Assembly: GCA_910586975.1 (NCBI GenBank)
Contig: CAJUKX010000017.1
Span: forward strand, 1-59,409
Length of the DNA stretch: 59,409 nucleotides
Direction of reading: 5' to 3'
Source of the DNA: an uncultured Muribaculaceae bacterium
GTDB taxonomy: Bacteria; Bacteroidota; Bacteroidia; Bacteroidales; Muribaculaceae
Of this stretch, positions 34,285 to 43,522 are shown in pieces. Within the stretch, counting starts at the first letter, position 1, and each line of letters opens with the position of its first letter. Below the pieces are notes generated by a model. The model was not told the origin of the DNA. It ran no database searches and saw nothing but the letters and a program-made list of their open reading frames with translations. A program made the position numbers and the translations under genes.

Positions 34285-35081
34285 AACGGTAATATTACTA
34301 ATGGGAAGGGAGCTTTATGAGCCGTTGAGTCGCCGTGATATGCCGCCGACGGGAAGATGGCCGGCAACACATTGGCTACAAATCTCGACAGCTCAGGCAT
34401 AAGATGATGACGACGCTCTGAATTGCCCGACACCACTATCTCGTCGTAATCCGGATCGAGCCCGCATTGCTTGAAAACAGCCAGAGCGCGGTACACACAC
34501 TCGTCTGCCGAAGTACAAGCCACATGCTGCAACGCGCACAGCCCAAGCCGGTTGTATACCAGTAAATCCAGGGTGTCGACTCCTATATTTACATACATAC
34601 GTGCGGCAGCCAGGCTCTGTTTCTTGCGCATGCAGTAGCAGTTGAGTAGTTCGAGCACGTGGTGGCGCGAACCCATGTCGTAGGTTCGGCTCACGAAGTT
34701 GTCAACACCGCGATCCACGGCATATATAAGTTTCTCACGCGAATCGAGCGGTGCCTCGCGTATTACCCATTCGCTGCCAAGGTTGAGCATACGTCCGAAA
34801 TTGTCGGGTTGAACGTCTGCGGGTACTACAGCCGTCTTCACTGTGTCAAATACGATATCGACCTTGCGGAACGGCAACAGCAACATAGGATTGGCATACA
34901 CAACATCCTCGATGGCCGACGCTCTCGACGATACCGCAGCATCGTAAGGAAGATATTCAGATATGACAGAGCCTTCGCCCACCACAGGGCAGGCGAAGAC
35001 CGAGATACCTTTATCGCCCGTCATTAAAGACAGACGCCATAATTCAGGATTGTCAATCAGATCTTTTGAAAGTGCTTTCAC
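34275..35081 (-). CDS. DUF3822 family protein
   Basis: A 268-residue cytoplasmic protein without signal or membrane helices. It is recognised as the DUF3822 family by its position directly upstream of rsmD and by its fold pattern: an ASKHA/PilM-like two-lobed arrangement with segments such as KVDIVFDTVKTAVVP and MYVNIGVDTLDLLVYN. No catalytic residues can be named. The function is unknown. The constant link with rsmD suggests a role tied to translation or to a shared promoter only. Confidence 0.8.
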   Translation of the reverse strand: MKALSKDLIDNPELWRLSLMTGDKGISVFACPVVGEGSVISEYLPYDAAVSSRASAIEDVVYANPMLLLPFRKVDIVFDTVKTAVVPADVQPDNFGRMLNLGSEWVIREAPLDSREKLIYAVDRGVDNFVSRTYDMGSRHHVLELLNCYCMRKKQSLAAARMYVNIGVDTLDLLVYNRLGLCALQHVACTSADECVYRALAVFKQCGLDPDYDEIVVSGNSERRHHLMPELSRFVANVLPAIFPSAAYHGDSTAHKAPFPLVILPLCE

Positions 35082-35085
35082 TTAA

Positions 35086-35154
35086 AGTGTTTGGGTTTAC
35101 TTTTAACTAAGAGCTTATTTAATTAGAATTGTGTGTTAAAAGTAATCACACTCT
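35086..35154. repeat. Short palindromic intergenic element
   Basis: Inverted repeat of perfect 11-bp arms (35097-35107 and 35135-35145), extended outward to AGTGT on the left and CACACTCT on the right. The right part matches 23060-23079 in 16 of 20 positions. It fills the gap between the galM stop and the DUF3822 start. Confidence 0.55.
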
Positions 35155-36190
35155 ATGAAAATTTAAATACTATAGTGCGGTCGTACACTTCGCCCGGACG
35201 CAGAATCTGGCAGGGGAAGTTATCGTGATTGGGCGAGTCGGGCAATCCCTGACATTCGATAGCCACACCGTCATAGTCCTTGTATGTCTCTCCGTTAACG
35301 CCTGCGGGGCAGCCGTCGAGCCAGTTGCCTGTATATACCTGGGCACCGGGCTGGTCGGTGTATACGTCGAGTGCTATGCCGCTGATGGGGCTTTCGAGAT
35401 GTGCTGCCACTGTGTCGAGAGCGGGATTATCGAGTACCCAGCAGTTATCATAGCCCTTGCCGAAACGCAGCGCTTCGAAATCGGCCTTGATATCGCGACC
35501 CACGAGCTTGGTTTCTGTAAAGTCCATGGGAGTGCCGGCCACGGGAGCCAGCTCGCCGGTGGGAGCAAGGCTGTCGTTGGTAGGCAGCCAGCGCGATGCG
35601 GCTATGCGCAGATTGTGTTCAAGACCATTTGCCTTTTCCACACCGTGAAGGTTGAAGTAGGTATGGTTGGTGAGGTTGATGGGAGTTGCGCTGTCAGTTG
35701 TAGCCTCGTAGTGAATGGTAAGGGCATTATCTTCGCTCCATGCATATGTCACGGCCACATCGAGATTGCCGGGATAGCCTTCGTGTCCGGCGGGCGACTT
35801 CAGTGTGAAACGAACGGCATCGTCAGCAGTAACTTCTGTGTTCCATATCTGGTTCTGGAAACCTGTGGGGCCACCGTGCAGGTGGTTGGGGCCGTTGTTG
35901 CAGGCAAGCTGATAGTCAACTCCGTCAAGGGCGAATTTGCCCAAAGCGATGCGGTTGGCGAAGCGTCCGGGAGTCTTGCCCAGGCAGGGGCCGTCCTCAA
36001 AGTAGTCAGTAGCAGGATTTTTGTATTCAAGAGTTACGTTGTGCATCTTGCCCTCCTTGTCGGGAACAATGATGGCAAGAATACCTGCTCCCACACTTGA
36101 GAGTTTCACACTTGCACCTGAAGCGTTGGTGAGTTCAACCACCGTGACTTCGCCACGGGGCGATTGATATTGAGCTTTTGTGACTTTCAT
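35153..36190 (-). CDS. galM: Aldose 1-epimerase
   Basis: A 345-residue protein from the ATG at 36190; the in-frame extension to 36250 reads through the promoter area. Galactose mutarotase motifs are GPNHLHGGPTGFQN near 95-108, the catalytic His region TNHTYFNLHG near 170-179, and the C-terminal acid region VAIECQGLPDSPNHDNFP near 305-322 with the catalytic Glu. It interconverts alpha- and beta-anomers of galactose or glucose. It has no signal peptide and is therefore cytoplasmic. A minus-strand TAAATTTG at 36218-36225 is the likely -7 box. Confidence 0.93.
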   Translation of the reverse strand: MKVTKAQYQSPRGEVTVVELTNASGASVKLSSVGAGILAIIVPDKEGKMHNVTLEYKNPATDYFEDGPCLGKTPGRFANRIALGKFALDGVDYQLACNNGPNHLHGGPTGFQNQIWNTEVTADDAVRFTLKSPAGHEGYPGNLDVAVTYAWSEDNALTIHYEATTDSATPINLTNHTYFNLHGVEKANGLEHNLRIAASRWLPTNDSLAPTGELAPVAGTPMDFTETKLVGRDIKADFEALRFGKGYDNCWVLDNPALDTVAAHLESPISGIALDVYTDQPGAQVYTGNWLDGCPAGVNGETYKDYDGVAIECQGLPDSPNHDNFPCQILRPGEVYDRTIVFKFS

Positions 36191-36393
36191 AGCTAATAAA
36201 TTCAAGATTAATTTTTGCAAATTTACAAATTTTTCGCTGAATTCATGCATTTATCATTAAATGAGTTCGCTATATTGATAATAATCATACCGTTTGAATT
36301 TATGTAATATTGCTGTCACAATTATTAAATAACTTAAACAAATGGTGTGCAAAACGTAAATAATTGTTAACACGCGGTCGTTTTATAGCCTGA

Positions 36394-36429
36394 TTTGTTA
36401 CTTTTTTAGAGGTAAAGGGTGTATCTTTG
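36394..36429 (+). promoter_or_regulatory. Promoter of the acyl-CoA ligase gene
   Basis: TATCTTTG at 36422-36429 is the -7 element. TTTG at 36394-36397 is 24 bp away, while TTAC at 36398-36401 has the standard 20-bp spacing. The rest of the 347-bp gap between galM and this gene (36191-36537) is AT-rich and non-coding. Confidence 0.6.
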
Positions 36430-36458
36430 CCAAGAATTTAGAAAATTGGACTGTTGCA

Positions 36459-36514
36459 TACCACCGTTTTTGGCTCAATGTGAGCCAAACCACGCATTCC
36501 GATTCAAGGTGGTA
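36459..36514 (+). promoter_or_regulatory. Structured 5-prime leader of the acyl-CoA ligase gene
   Basis: An outer 7-bp perfect stem TACCACC (36459-36465) with GGTGGTA (36508-36514) encloses a 9-bp perfect hairpin (36469-36477 with 36481-36489, loop ATG). The end of the outer stem lies 23 nt before the start codon at 36538. No known riboswitch family is recognised. Confidence 0.5.
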
Positions 36515-36537
36515 ATTATGAACTTAGACATATAATT

Positions 36538-38349
36538 ATGGCTAATATATTAACAAATCTGACTGTATGCCGTCGTCGCGACACCCCGGACAGGGTTGTA
36601 TTCCACGACCGCAATGCCGATGGCGAATGGAAAGCCTACACATGGACTCAATTTGCCAACGACGTCGACAACGCAGCCTTCGCTCTTGAAACCTTAGGCA
36701 TCAAATCCGCTGACAAGATCGCTATTTTCTCGGCAAACTGCCCCGAAATCCTTGTAACTGACTTTGCAGCCTACCGTAACAGAGCCGTGCCGGTATCGCT
36801 CTACGCTACCAGCAGCCTTGAACAAGTTGAATACATTGTAAGTGAAGCAGGAGCTCGCATTGCATTTGCAGGCGACCAGAATCAATTTGATATCCTTTGC
36901 AAGATCTATGACAATTGCCCCAAGTTGGAGCGTATTGTTGCTTTCCATGACGATATCGAAGTAAATCCCGACGACAAACGTTGCATGACATTTGCCGCCC
37001 TGCTCGCGCTGGGCAACGCATCGTCGTCTATGTGCCGCGATGAAGTAGCCCGCCGTTCACGCCAGGCCGAGGCCGAAGACCTCGCCACCCTTATTTACAC
37101 ATCCGGCACTTCAGGCGAGCCAAAGGGAGCCATGCTTACCCACAGCAACTTTGATGCCGCTCTCAAGATTCACAAGCAGCATCTGTCGATGATCACCGAG
37201 AACGACACTTCGATGTGTTTCCTGCCGCTGAGCCACATTTTTGAAAAGGCTTGGACTTACTTCTGCCTGTACATGGGCATAGAAGTCTACATCAACCGCA
37301 ATCCCAAAGAAATACAGCAAACCATCAAAGAAGTACGACCCACTACTATGTGCAGTGTGCCGCGCTTCTGGGAGAAGGCTTACGCCGCCATACAGAACAA
37401 GCTGTCGAGGGCAACCGGTTTGCAGAAGAAAATAATCATCAAGGCTCTGAAGGTAGGTGCCGACCGCAATATCAACTATGTGCGCTTAGGCAAGAAAGTA
37501 CCCATGCTGCTTGAGCTTCAATACAAGGTGCTCGACAAGAAGGTACTCAGCACCATACGCCGTGCCATGGGTGTGGAAAACGGTAACCTATTCCCCACCG
37601 CCGGCGCTCCGCTCTCGGCCAATATCGTTGAATTTTTCCGTGCCATAGGTGTGCCTATCGTTATAGGCTACGGCCTTAGCGAGACTACCGCCACCGTTAG
37701 CTGCTATCCGCAGGTAGGATATCAGATAGGTTCAGTGGGTACCCCCATTCCCCACGTGCAGGTGCGCATAGGCGAGAATAATGAGATTCAGGTCAAGGGT
37801 CCCACAGTGATGAAGGGTTACTTCAACCGCCCCGCCGATACAGAAAACGCATTCACCCAAGACGGATGGTTCCGCACCGGTGATGCCGGATATATCAATT
37901 CAAACGGTGCCATCGTCCTCACCGACCGCATAAAGGATCTTTTCAAGACCTCCAACGGCAAATACATCGCTCCCCAGGCCATTGAAAGCCGCCTTGGCGA
38001 AGACCGCTTCATTGAGCAGGTGGCTGTGATAGGCGACAACCGCAAGTACGTCTCGGCCATTATCATTCCTGCTTTCGAAGCCCTTAAAGAATATGCCGAA
38101 CGCCACAAGATTGCCTTCAAGAGCGTTGACGACCTTGTTGACAATTCAGAAATCAAGCGTTTCTTTGCCGAGCGTATCGAACGCCTGCAGCGCGGACTTG
38201 CCGGGTTTGAAAAAATCAAGAAATTCACCCTGCTGCCCAAGGAGTTCACAATTGAAAACGGCGAGATCACAAATACATTGAAGCTACGCCGTCCTATAAT
38301 CAACCGCCACTATGCCAACGTCATAGAGGCGATGTATGCTACAGCCTGA
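36538..38349 (+). CDS. fadD: Long-chain fatty acid-CoA ligase (AMP-binding family)
   Basis: A 603-residue ANL-superfamily enzyme. The P-loop is LIYTSGTSGEPKGAML near residues 185-200, with A5 motif IGYGLSETTATVS near 380 and A8 region DGWFRTGDAGYI with the downstream DRIKDLFKTSNGKYIAPQ. It activates long-chain fatty acids as acyl-AMP and then acyl-CoA, on the cytoplasmic face of the membrane. Length and motifs are typical of the FAA1/Lcf group. It overlaps the convergent gene 38339-38863 by 11 bp. Confidence 0.92.
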   Translation: MANILTNLTVCRRRDTPDRVVFHDRNADGEWKAYTWTQFANDVDNAAFALETLGIKSADKIAIFSANCPEILVTDFAAYRNRAVPVSLYATSSLEQVEYIVSEAGARIAFAGDQNQFDILCKIYDNCPKLERIVAFHDDIEVNPDDKRCMTFAALLALGNASSSMCRDEVARRSRQAEAEDLATLIYTSGTSGEPKGAMLTHSNFDAALKIHKQHLSMITENDTSMCFLPLSHIFEKAWTYFCLYMGIEVYINRNPKEIQQTIKEVRPTTMCSVPRFWEKAYAAIQNKLSRATGLQKKIIIKALKVGADRNINYVRLGKKVPMLLELQYKVLDKKVLSTIRRAMGVENGNLFPTAGAPLSANIVEFFRAIGVPIVIGYGLSETTATVSCYPQVGYQIGSVGTPIPHVQVRIGENNEIQVKGPTVMKGYFNRPADTENAFTQDGWFRTGDAGYINSNGAIVLTDRIKDLFKTSNGKYIAPQAIESRLGEDRFIEQVAVIGDNRKYVSAIIIPAFEALKEYAERHKIAFKSVDDLVDNSEIKRFFAERIERLQRGLAGFEKIKKFTLLPKEFTIENGEITNTLKLRRPIINRHYANVIEAMYATA

Positions 38350-38863
38350 CCGACCCGTCCTCTACGGCAGGATGAATCAGGGCAAGAGCCAGCACGGCAG
38401 TTGCCCGGGGCGTACGGCCTGTAATACTTGAACACAGATAGCCTTGTGGAATTTCCACGGGTGTATCAGATACCACAAGCCATTGACGCGGCTCCATAAC
38501 GGAGGTTTCGTCAATGGCTTCTTTTATTGAAGCAGGGTTTATGAGCACAACTGTGTCTATATGTTCGCCTCGCTTGTTTAAATCAACGGCGATGGCTGCG
38601 ACTGCCACGGGATAAAACCTGGCTCCGCAATTCTGGGCCAGCGAGCTGCCGCGGTTGGCGTCGGCCGCGGTAAAGCACACAGTGCAGCCGGCCGCGGCAA
38701 GTTTCCTTACCAGTTCTTCTGCGGTGTCCGACCTATCACCGCCACATACAAGTACCTGTTGGTGCGGATATTTCAAGCCGGAACGTTTTGAGCTTGAAGA
38801 TTTTGTGCCGAGACGGCCGCGCGCATAATCCTCCATGCGCTTTTCAAGATAATTATCTGCCAT
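38339..38863 (-). CDS. Rossmann-like protein of unknown function
   Basis: A 174-residue protein from the ATG at 38863, which overlaps the recQ stop by 11 bp. The N-terminal motif NYLEKRMEDYARGR is followed by a Rossmann-like alpha/beta pattern: VLVCGG at about 38-43, TVCFTAADANRGSSLAQ, IDTVVLINPASI and WLVVSDTPVE. It resembles a short-chain-dehydrogenase fold without the classic YxxxK pair, so catalytic activity is doubtful. It is translationally coupled to recQ. No family name can be assigned with confidence. Confidence 0.65.
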   Translation of the reverse strand: MADNYLEKRMEDYARGRLGTKSSSSKRSGLKYPHQQVLVCGGDRSDTAEELVRKLAAAGCTVCFTAADANRGSSLAQNCGARFYPVAVAAIAVDLNKRGEHIDTVVLINPASIKEAIDETSVMEPRQWLVVSDTPVEIPQGYLCSSITGRTPRATAVLALALIHPAVEDGSVRL

Positions 38864-40982
38864 TTCTAAGGTGGTAATTTCTGATTGATTTAGCAAGATT
38901 GATCAATCCGTTGGAGTAGTCATTATAGAGCTTGTCGATTTCGGTCTTGACTCCGCCGTCAATGGTGCGTATTATGGTCTCGAAATCGCGTCGCGATATA
39001 TACGAAGCAAAATCGCTTATCATATCCTCGTCTATCAGATGGGCGAGATGGCTCAGGATTGTCTCAACCTTCACGCCCTTGATATCGGCTATTTCACCCA
39101 GCGGAACCCTGGCGTTATGCAGTATGAGAGTTTCCTTGTATGTGGAGCCTTGCGGCATGGATGCGCTCATTCCCTCAAATTTGCGTATCGCGGCTATGAA
39201 GCGCTTGCCGTATCTCACAGCCTTGCGCTCGCTCACACCGCTTATGTTGAGCAAATCTTCTACTGTAGCCGGACGCTTTGTGGCCATTTCGAGCAATGCG
39301 GGGTCGTTGAACACCGCCTCGGCGGGCAACGATGCCGCAGCCGCCACAGCGCGGCGGGTCTGCTTCAGTTGCTCGAAAAGCTGCTTCACGGGGTCCATGG
39401 TCATTGCAGGCTTCTCCTGCTTGCCGGTACCTTTCTTGGTATTCTCATAACGCGAGAATGTAGTAAGCTCAACCTTCACCCGGCCATATATGGCATCCAT
39501 ACCGTATGGGGTGACACGCAGGTGATTCTGCTCGTCGTAGGCCACTTCAAGCAGTCCCAGCTGTATCATTTGTCCTATGTATGCGTTCCATTCCTGCGTC
39601 GACAGGTCGCGCCCCACCCCGTAGGTCTTTATGCGGTCGTAGCCCTTCTGGCGTATTTCGGCGCGCGACGAGCCTCGCAATATGTCGGTAAGAATCAGTA
39701 TTCCAACCTTTTGATCAGTGCGTATGATTGCGCTGCCGGCCTTCTGCACCAGCACGCTGCCGTCAAAGCGCGAGGGCGGATCAAGGCATACGTCGCAGTT
39801 GCCGCAATCGTGGTCCATCACCTCGCCGAAATAGCTCATGAGCATACGGCGGCGGCATATACCGGCCTCGGCAAACTTCTGCATCCAGTCGAGTTTCTCG
39901 GCTGTGATCAGCGGTCGGCCTGATTCCTCGATGAAATGCTGGCGCATTATCACGTCCTGATACGAGTAGAACAGCACCGTCTCCGACGGCAGCCCGTCGC
40001 GCCCGGCACGGCCTATCTCCTGATAGTAGCTTTCTATATTTCCGGGCAGATTGTAATGAACCACCCATCTTATGTTGCTCTTGTCAATACCCATTCCGAA
40101 GGCTATAGTGGCGCATACCACCTGCACATCTCCGTCGGTGAAGGCTTTCTGAGCCTTGGCCCTGTCCTCGGCCGGCAGCCCGGCGTGGTAAACGGCGCAG
40201 CGGAAACCGAGCATCTCCAGAGTCTTGCCCAGCTCTTCGGCACCCTTGCGCGAGAGCGTGTACACTATTCCTGAATCGTTGGGATATTTACGCAGCATTT
40301 CGGTAATCACAGCCACCTTCTGCTTTTTGCCGCCGCTCTGTATCACCTTGAGCGACAGATTGGGGCGGTTGAACGAGCCTGTCCAACGCAGCGGATTCAC
40401 AAGGCCAAGCTGCTTCACTATGTCATCGCGTGTAAGGCGGTCGGCCGTGGCGGTGAGGGCCATCACCGGAATGCCCGGGAAACGTTCCTTGACCACCGAC
40501 AGGCGGGTATAGTCGGGACGGAAGTCATGGCCCCACTGCGATATACAGTGAGCCTCGTCGATGGCAAACATTGATATGCGCACATTGCGCACCCATGCAT
40601 CCATATCGGCAAGCAGTCGCTCGGGCGACACATACAGCAACCTTATCTTGCCTGTAGCGGCATTTTCGAGTATCGTACGGTTTTCGGTCTCGCTTTGATT
40701 GGAATGGATGGCGGCTGCCGGAATACCGTTTGCAATGAGTGCCGCCACCTGGTCGTTCATCAGGGCTATAAGGGGCGAAACCACCACCACGCAACCTTCG
40801 AGCATCAGCGCCGGCAGCTGGTAGCACAAAGACTTACCGCCGCCGGTGGGCATCAGCACAACTGCATCGCGCCCTGTGGTGACGGCGTCGATGATTTCGT
40901 ATTGCCCCGGGCGGAAACTGCTGTAACCATAAAATTTCTTCAAAAGCTGTAATGCCAATAATCGTCTGGATTCTGCTGTCAT
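38853..40982 (-). CDS. recQ: ATP-dependent DNA helicase RecQ
   Basis: A 709-residue protein. Helicase motifs are FRPGQYEIID (motif 0), TGGGKSLCYQLP (Walker A, about 40-51), DEAHCISQWGHDFRP (Walker B and aromatic loop), and QEIGRAGRDG (motif VI). The RQC zinc-binding cysteines follow (CRRRMLMSYFGE, CGNCDVC near 378-398), and one HRDC domain lies near 525-600. A C-terminal extension of about 100 residues has a further helical domain. It unwinds DNA in recombination and fork repair. Divergent from the DEAD-box gene across about 85 bp. Confidence 0.96.
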   Translation of the reverse strand: MTAESRRLLALQLLKKFYGYSSFRPGQYEIIDAVTTGRDAVVLMPTGGGKSLCYQLPALMLEGCVVVVSPLIALMNDQVAALIANGIPAAAIHSNQSETENRTILENAATGKIRLLYVSPERLLADMDAWVRNVRISMFAIDEAHCISQWGHDFRPDYTRLSVVKERFPGIPVMALTATADRLTRDDIVKQLGLVNPLRWTGSFNRPNLSLKVIQSGGKKQKVAVITEMLRKYPNDSGIVYTLSRKGAEELGKTLEMLGFRCAVYHAGLPAEDRAKAQKAFTDGDVQVVCATIAFGMGIDKSNIRWVVHYNLPGNIESYYQEIGRAGRDGLPSETVLFYSYQDVIMRQHFIEESGRPLITAEKLDWMQKFAEAGICRRRMLMSYFGEVMDHDCGNCDVCLDPPSRFDGSVLVQKAGSAIIRTDQKVGILILTDILRGSSRAEIRQKGYDRIKTYGVGRDLSTQEWNAYIGQMIQLGLLEVAYDEQNHLRVTPYGMDAIYGRVKVELTTFSRYENTKKGTGKQEKPAMTMDPVKQLFEQLKQTRRAVAAAASLPAEAVFNDPALLEMATKRPATVEDLLNISGVSERKAVRYGKRFIAAIRKFEGMSASMPQGSTYKETLILHNARVPLGEIADIKGVKVETILSHLAHLIDEDMISDFASYISRRDFETIIRTIDGGVKTEIDKLYNDYSNGLINLAKSIRNYHLRNGR

Positions 40983-41007
40983 CGGTTCTGCTATGATATA
41001 TTTTATG

Positions 41008-41046
41008 CAAAGTTACATACAAATCACGATTTTTTAATTAACTTTG
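41008..41046. promoter_or_regulatory. Divergent -7 elements of recQ and the DEAD-box helicase gene
   Basis: TAACTTTG occurs on the minus strand at 41008-41015 (towards recQ) and on the plus strand at 41039-41046 (towards the DEAD-box gene). The boxes are only 23 bp apart, so each promoter's -33 region overlaps the other's -7 region. Neither has a good TTTG at 20 bp. Confidence 0.6.
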
Positions 41047-41067
41047 CAAGCAAATAAGCCGAACATC

Positions 41068-42453
41068 ATGACTTTTGAAGAATTAGACCTAAGCGACGAC
41101 GTGCTTGACGCGCTTTATGATATGAATTTCAGCGAATGCACGCCTATCCAGGAACAAGCCATTCCGGCAGCCCTGCAAGGTCGCGACCTCATAGCCGTTG
41201 CACAGACCGGTACCGGCAAAACCGCAGCATTTCTGTTACCCGTAATCAATGAACTTGGCGGACGCGCGGCCTCCGAGAAAGTGAAATGTGTGGTGATGAC
41301 TCCCACACGCGAACTCGCCATGCAGATCGACGCCCAGATGGACGGCTTCTCTTACTTTGTCCCCATAAGCTCGCTGGCAATTTACGGCGGTACCGACGGC
41401 GTGGGTTTTGCCCAGCAACAACGGGCACTCAAAAGCGGCGCCGAAGTCATAATAGCCACTCCCGGCCGACTTTTGGCCCACCTGCAGATGGGATATGTTG
41501 ACCTCTCCGAAGTGGAATTCTTCATTCTCGACGAAGCCGACCGCATGCTCGACATGGGCTTCTACGATGACATAATGCAGATAGTGAGCCGACTGCCTCA
41601 GAACCGTCACACCATGATGTTTTCGGCCACAATGCCGCCCAAAATTCAGAAACTTGCCAAGACCGTACTTCACAACCCGGTGGAAATAAAAATTGCGGTT
41701 TCGCGTCCCACCGAGAAAATCGACCAGTCGGCCTATATATGCTCCGACCGCATCAAGACACCGCTGCTCTGCCATATATTCAGCACTGTAAGCTCCAAAA
41801 GAGTCATTGTATTCGCATCCTCAAAACTCAAAGTGAAGGAACTTGCACGTGAACTGCGCCGCAAGAACATGCACGTGGGCGAAATGCACTCTGACCTCGA
41901 ACAGAAGGCTCGCGATGTGGTGATGCGCGATTTCCGCAACGGACACACCGACATACTCGTGGCCACCGACATTGTGGCTCGAGGCATCGACATCGACGAC
42001 ATCTCTATGGTGGTGAATTACGATGTGCCGCACGATGCCGAGGACTACGTGCATCGCATTGGCCGTACGGCACGTGCCAACGCCGACGGCATAGCCATCA
42101 CACTGGTTGGCGAGCGCGACAGACGCAAATTCCGTTTTATCGAAGATTTCCTTGGCTATAAAGTCAAAAAAGGCGAACTGCCCGCAGAATTGGGCGGATC
42201 AGCTGCTACTGACGACAGCGAGGAAAGCGATTCAGCCGACAAGCAACGTCCACGAGGCAAAGGCCGACGCGACAAGCAGAGCCGTCCAAACCGCAAGCCC
42301 CGTGCCCCGAAAGCTGCGGCTAAGAACGACGGCGTACCTGCCGAAGCCAACGACAGTAATAACCAAGCGCAGCCGGCTGAGAATAAGGCAGAAGCACCAA
42401 AACGCAAGAAACGCCGCTATTATCGCCCCAAAAAGGACAAACCCAAGCAGTAG
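41068..42453 (+). CDS. DEAD-box RNA helicase (RhlE-like)
   Basis: A 461-residue protein from the ATG at 41068. The upstream ATG at 41044 overlaps the -7 box. Motifs in order: F..L.L and Q motif (CTPIQEQAIP), Walker A QTGTGKTAAF, PTRELAMQI, DEADRMLDMGF, SATMP, and VATDIVARGIDIDDI with HRIGRTARA. From about residue 380 the tail is low-complexity and rich in Lys, Arg, Ala and Asn, as in RhlE/CsdA helicases that bind structured RNA. It unwinds RNA duplexes in ribosome assembly or cold adaptation. Confidence 0.93.
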   Translation: MTFEELDLSDDVLDALYDMNFSECTPIQEQAIPAALQGRDLIAVAQTGTGKTAAFLLPVINELGGRAASEKVKCVVMTPTRELAMQIDAQMDGFSYFVPISSLAIYGGTDGVGFAQQQRALKSGAEVIIATPGRLLAHLQMGYVDLSEVEFFILDEADRMLDMGFYDDIMQIVSRLPQNRHTMMFSATMPPKIQKLAKTVLHNPVEIKIAVSRPTEKIDQSAYICSDRIKTPLLCHIFSTVSSKRVIVFASSKLKVKELARELRRKNMHVGEMHSDLEQKARDVVMRDFRNGHTDILVATDIVARGIDIDDISMVVNYDVPHDAEDYVHRIGRTARANADGIAITLVGERDRRKFRFIEDFLGYKVKKGELPAELGGSAATDDSEESDSADKQRPRGKGRRDKQSRPNRKPRAPKAAAKNDGVPAEANDSNNQAQPAENKAEAPKRKKRRYYRPKKDKPKQ

Positions 42454-42470
42454 AATATTCCCCGAAAAAA

Positions 42471-42545
42471 GTTATTAACATTTTCGGCTTAGTTATCTAC
42501 ATTACAAGTAGAGTTATTAACATTTTCAACAAAGAGTGTTGATAA
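42471..42545. repeat. Phased array of DnaA-box-like 9-mers
   Basis: TTATTAACA (42472-42480), TTATCTACA (42493-42501) and TTATTAACA (42514-42522) start exactly 21 bp apart. A fourth, inverted box, TTATCAACA, lies on the minus strand at 42537-42545. The first and third are embedded in an identical 15-bp direct repeat (42471-42485, 42513-42527). A fifth related box, TTATCCACG, lies at 43462-43470 on the other side of dus. The last two boxes can also form an RNA hairpin. Confidence 0.6.
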
Positions 42546-43446
42546 CTTTACGATATTCATCTATGCTGCGGGTCTTTTTTATGGCTTTAAAAGTCTTTGG
42601 CCCTATAAGCGGTGCAAGGTATTCCCAAAAAGGCACCAGTTTTGACATTATTTGGGTTTCGCCGCACAATCGTGAGGTATAATTGTCAAAAACCATAGCG
42701 TGCATGTCAATAACTCCCGACAGCATGCGTTGCCGATTCCACTCCGCGCCATCGCTCCATTCTTTGAATAATGACGGGCGTGCGAGCAGTCCGCGACCGA
42801 CCATTACCCCGTGCAGTTGCGGAAAACGCGATACCAAGGCGTCGATATCCTCAGGCGCATGTATCTCACCGTTGAATACTCTGGGATGCACGAGAGCCGA
42901 TGCAAGTGCTTCAAATCCATCCATATCAAGGTCGCCCTTGTACTGCTGGCGACCCGTGCGCGGATGTATGGCAACATGGCTCAGCGGCATGCCGTTGAGT
43001 ATATCTACCATGCCACGCCATTCATCATGATCGTTGGCTCCAAGACGCATTTTCACCGAAAAACTACATTCGCTACAGCTTCTCATCTCATCCGACACTT
43101 CGCGCAGGACATCGACACGACTTATAATGCCCGAACCTCGTCCCTTTTGCACCTGCGGAGGGAACGGACAGCCCATATTCAGGTCAATTTCATTATAACC
43201 GGCCGAAGTTACGGCTTCAACCAGCAACTTGAATTCTTCCCTATCGCGGAAAATAATCTGCGGCACGAGCTTTAAACTGCCACAGCCGGCGGTATGCAAT
43301 TCGCGCAAATCACGCCCTCTTATCTCTCCTTTTTCAACCCTTATAAACGGTGTATAATAGCAGTCTACGCCGCCAAAGACTATGGCGTGGGCATGGCGCC
43401 ATGCCGCGTCGGTATATCCCTGCAATGGTGCTGACATTAATTTCAT
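42526..43446 (-). CDS. dus: tRNA-dihydrouridine synthase
   Basis: A 306-residue TIM-barrel flavoprotein. The ATG at 43446 (MKLMSAPLQGYTDAAWR) gives the normal Dus start, two codons inside the longest frame. Motifs include EIDLNMGCPFPPQVQKGRGSGI near 95-116 with the catalytic Cys, and AIHPRTGRQQYKGDLD near 165-180. It reduces uridines in tRNA D-loops using FMN and NADPH. A minus-strand TACTTTTG at 43450-43457 matches the -7 consensus but would give a nearly leaderless message. Confidence 0.93.
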   Translation of the reverse strand: MKLMSAPLQGYTDAAWRHAHAIVFGGVDCYYTPFIRVEKGEIRGRDLRELHTAGCGSLKLVPQIIFRDREEFKLLVEAVTSAGYNEIDLNMGCPFPPQVQKGRGSGIISRVDVLREVSDEMRSCSECSFSVKMRLGANDHDEWRGMVDILNGMPLSHVAIHPRTGRQQYKGDLDMDGFEALASALVHPRVFNGEIHAPEDIDALVSRFPQLHGVMVGRGLLARPSLFKEWSDGAEWNRQRMLSGVIDMHAMVFDNYTSRLCGETQIMSKLVPFWEYLAPLIGPKTFKAIKKTRSIDEYRKVINTLC

Positions 43447-43522
43447 GTGCAAAAGTAAACATTATCCACGTATTTCATGTTATTATTCATGAACATTCTA
43501 AAATACCCTAAAAAATATAACT

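Noticed and set aside
35225..36100. A 291-codon plus-strand frame antisense to galM
   Set aside because: It is the complement of a firm aldose-epimerase gene, without any recognisable domain or start signal.
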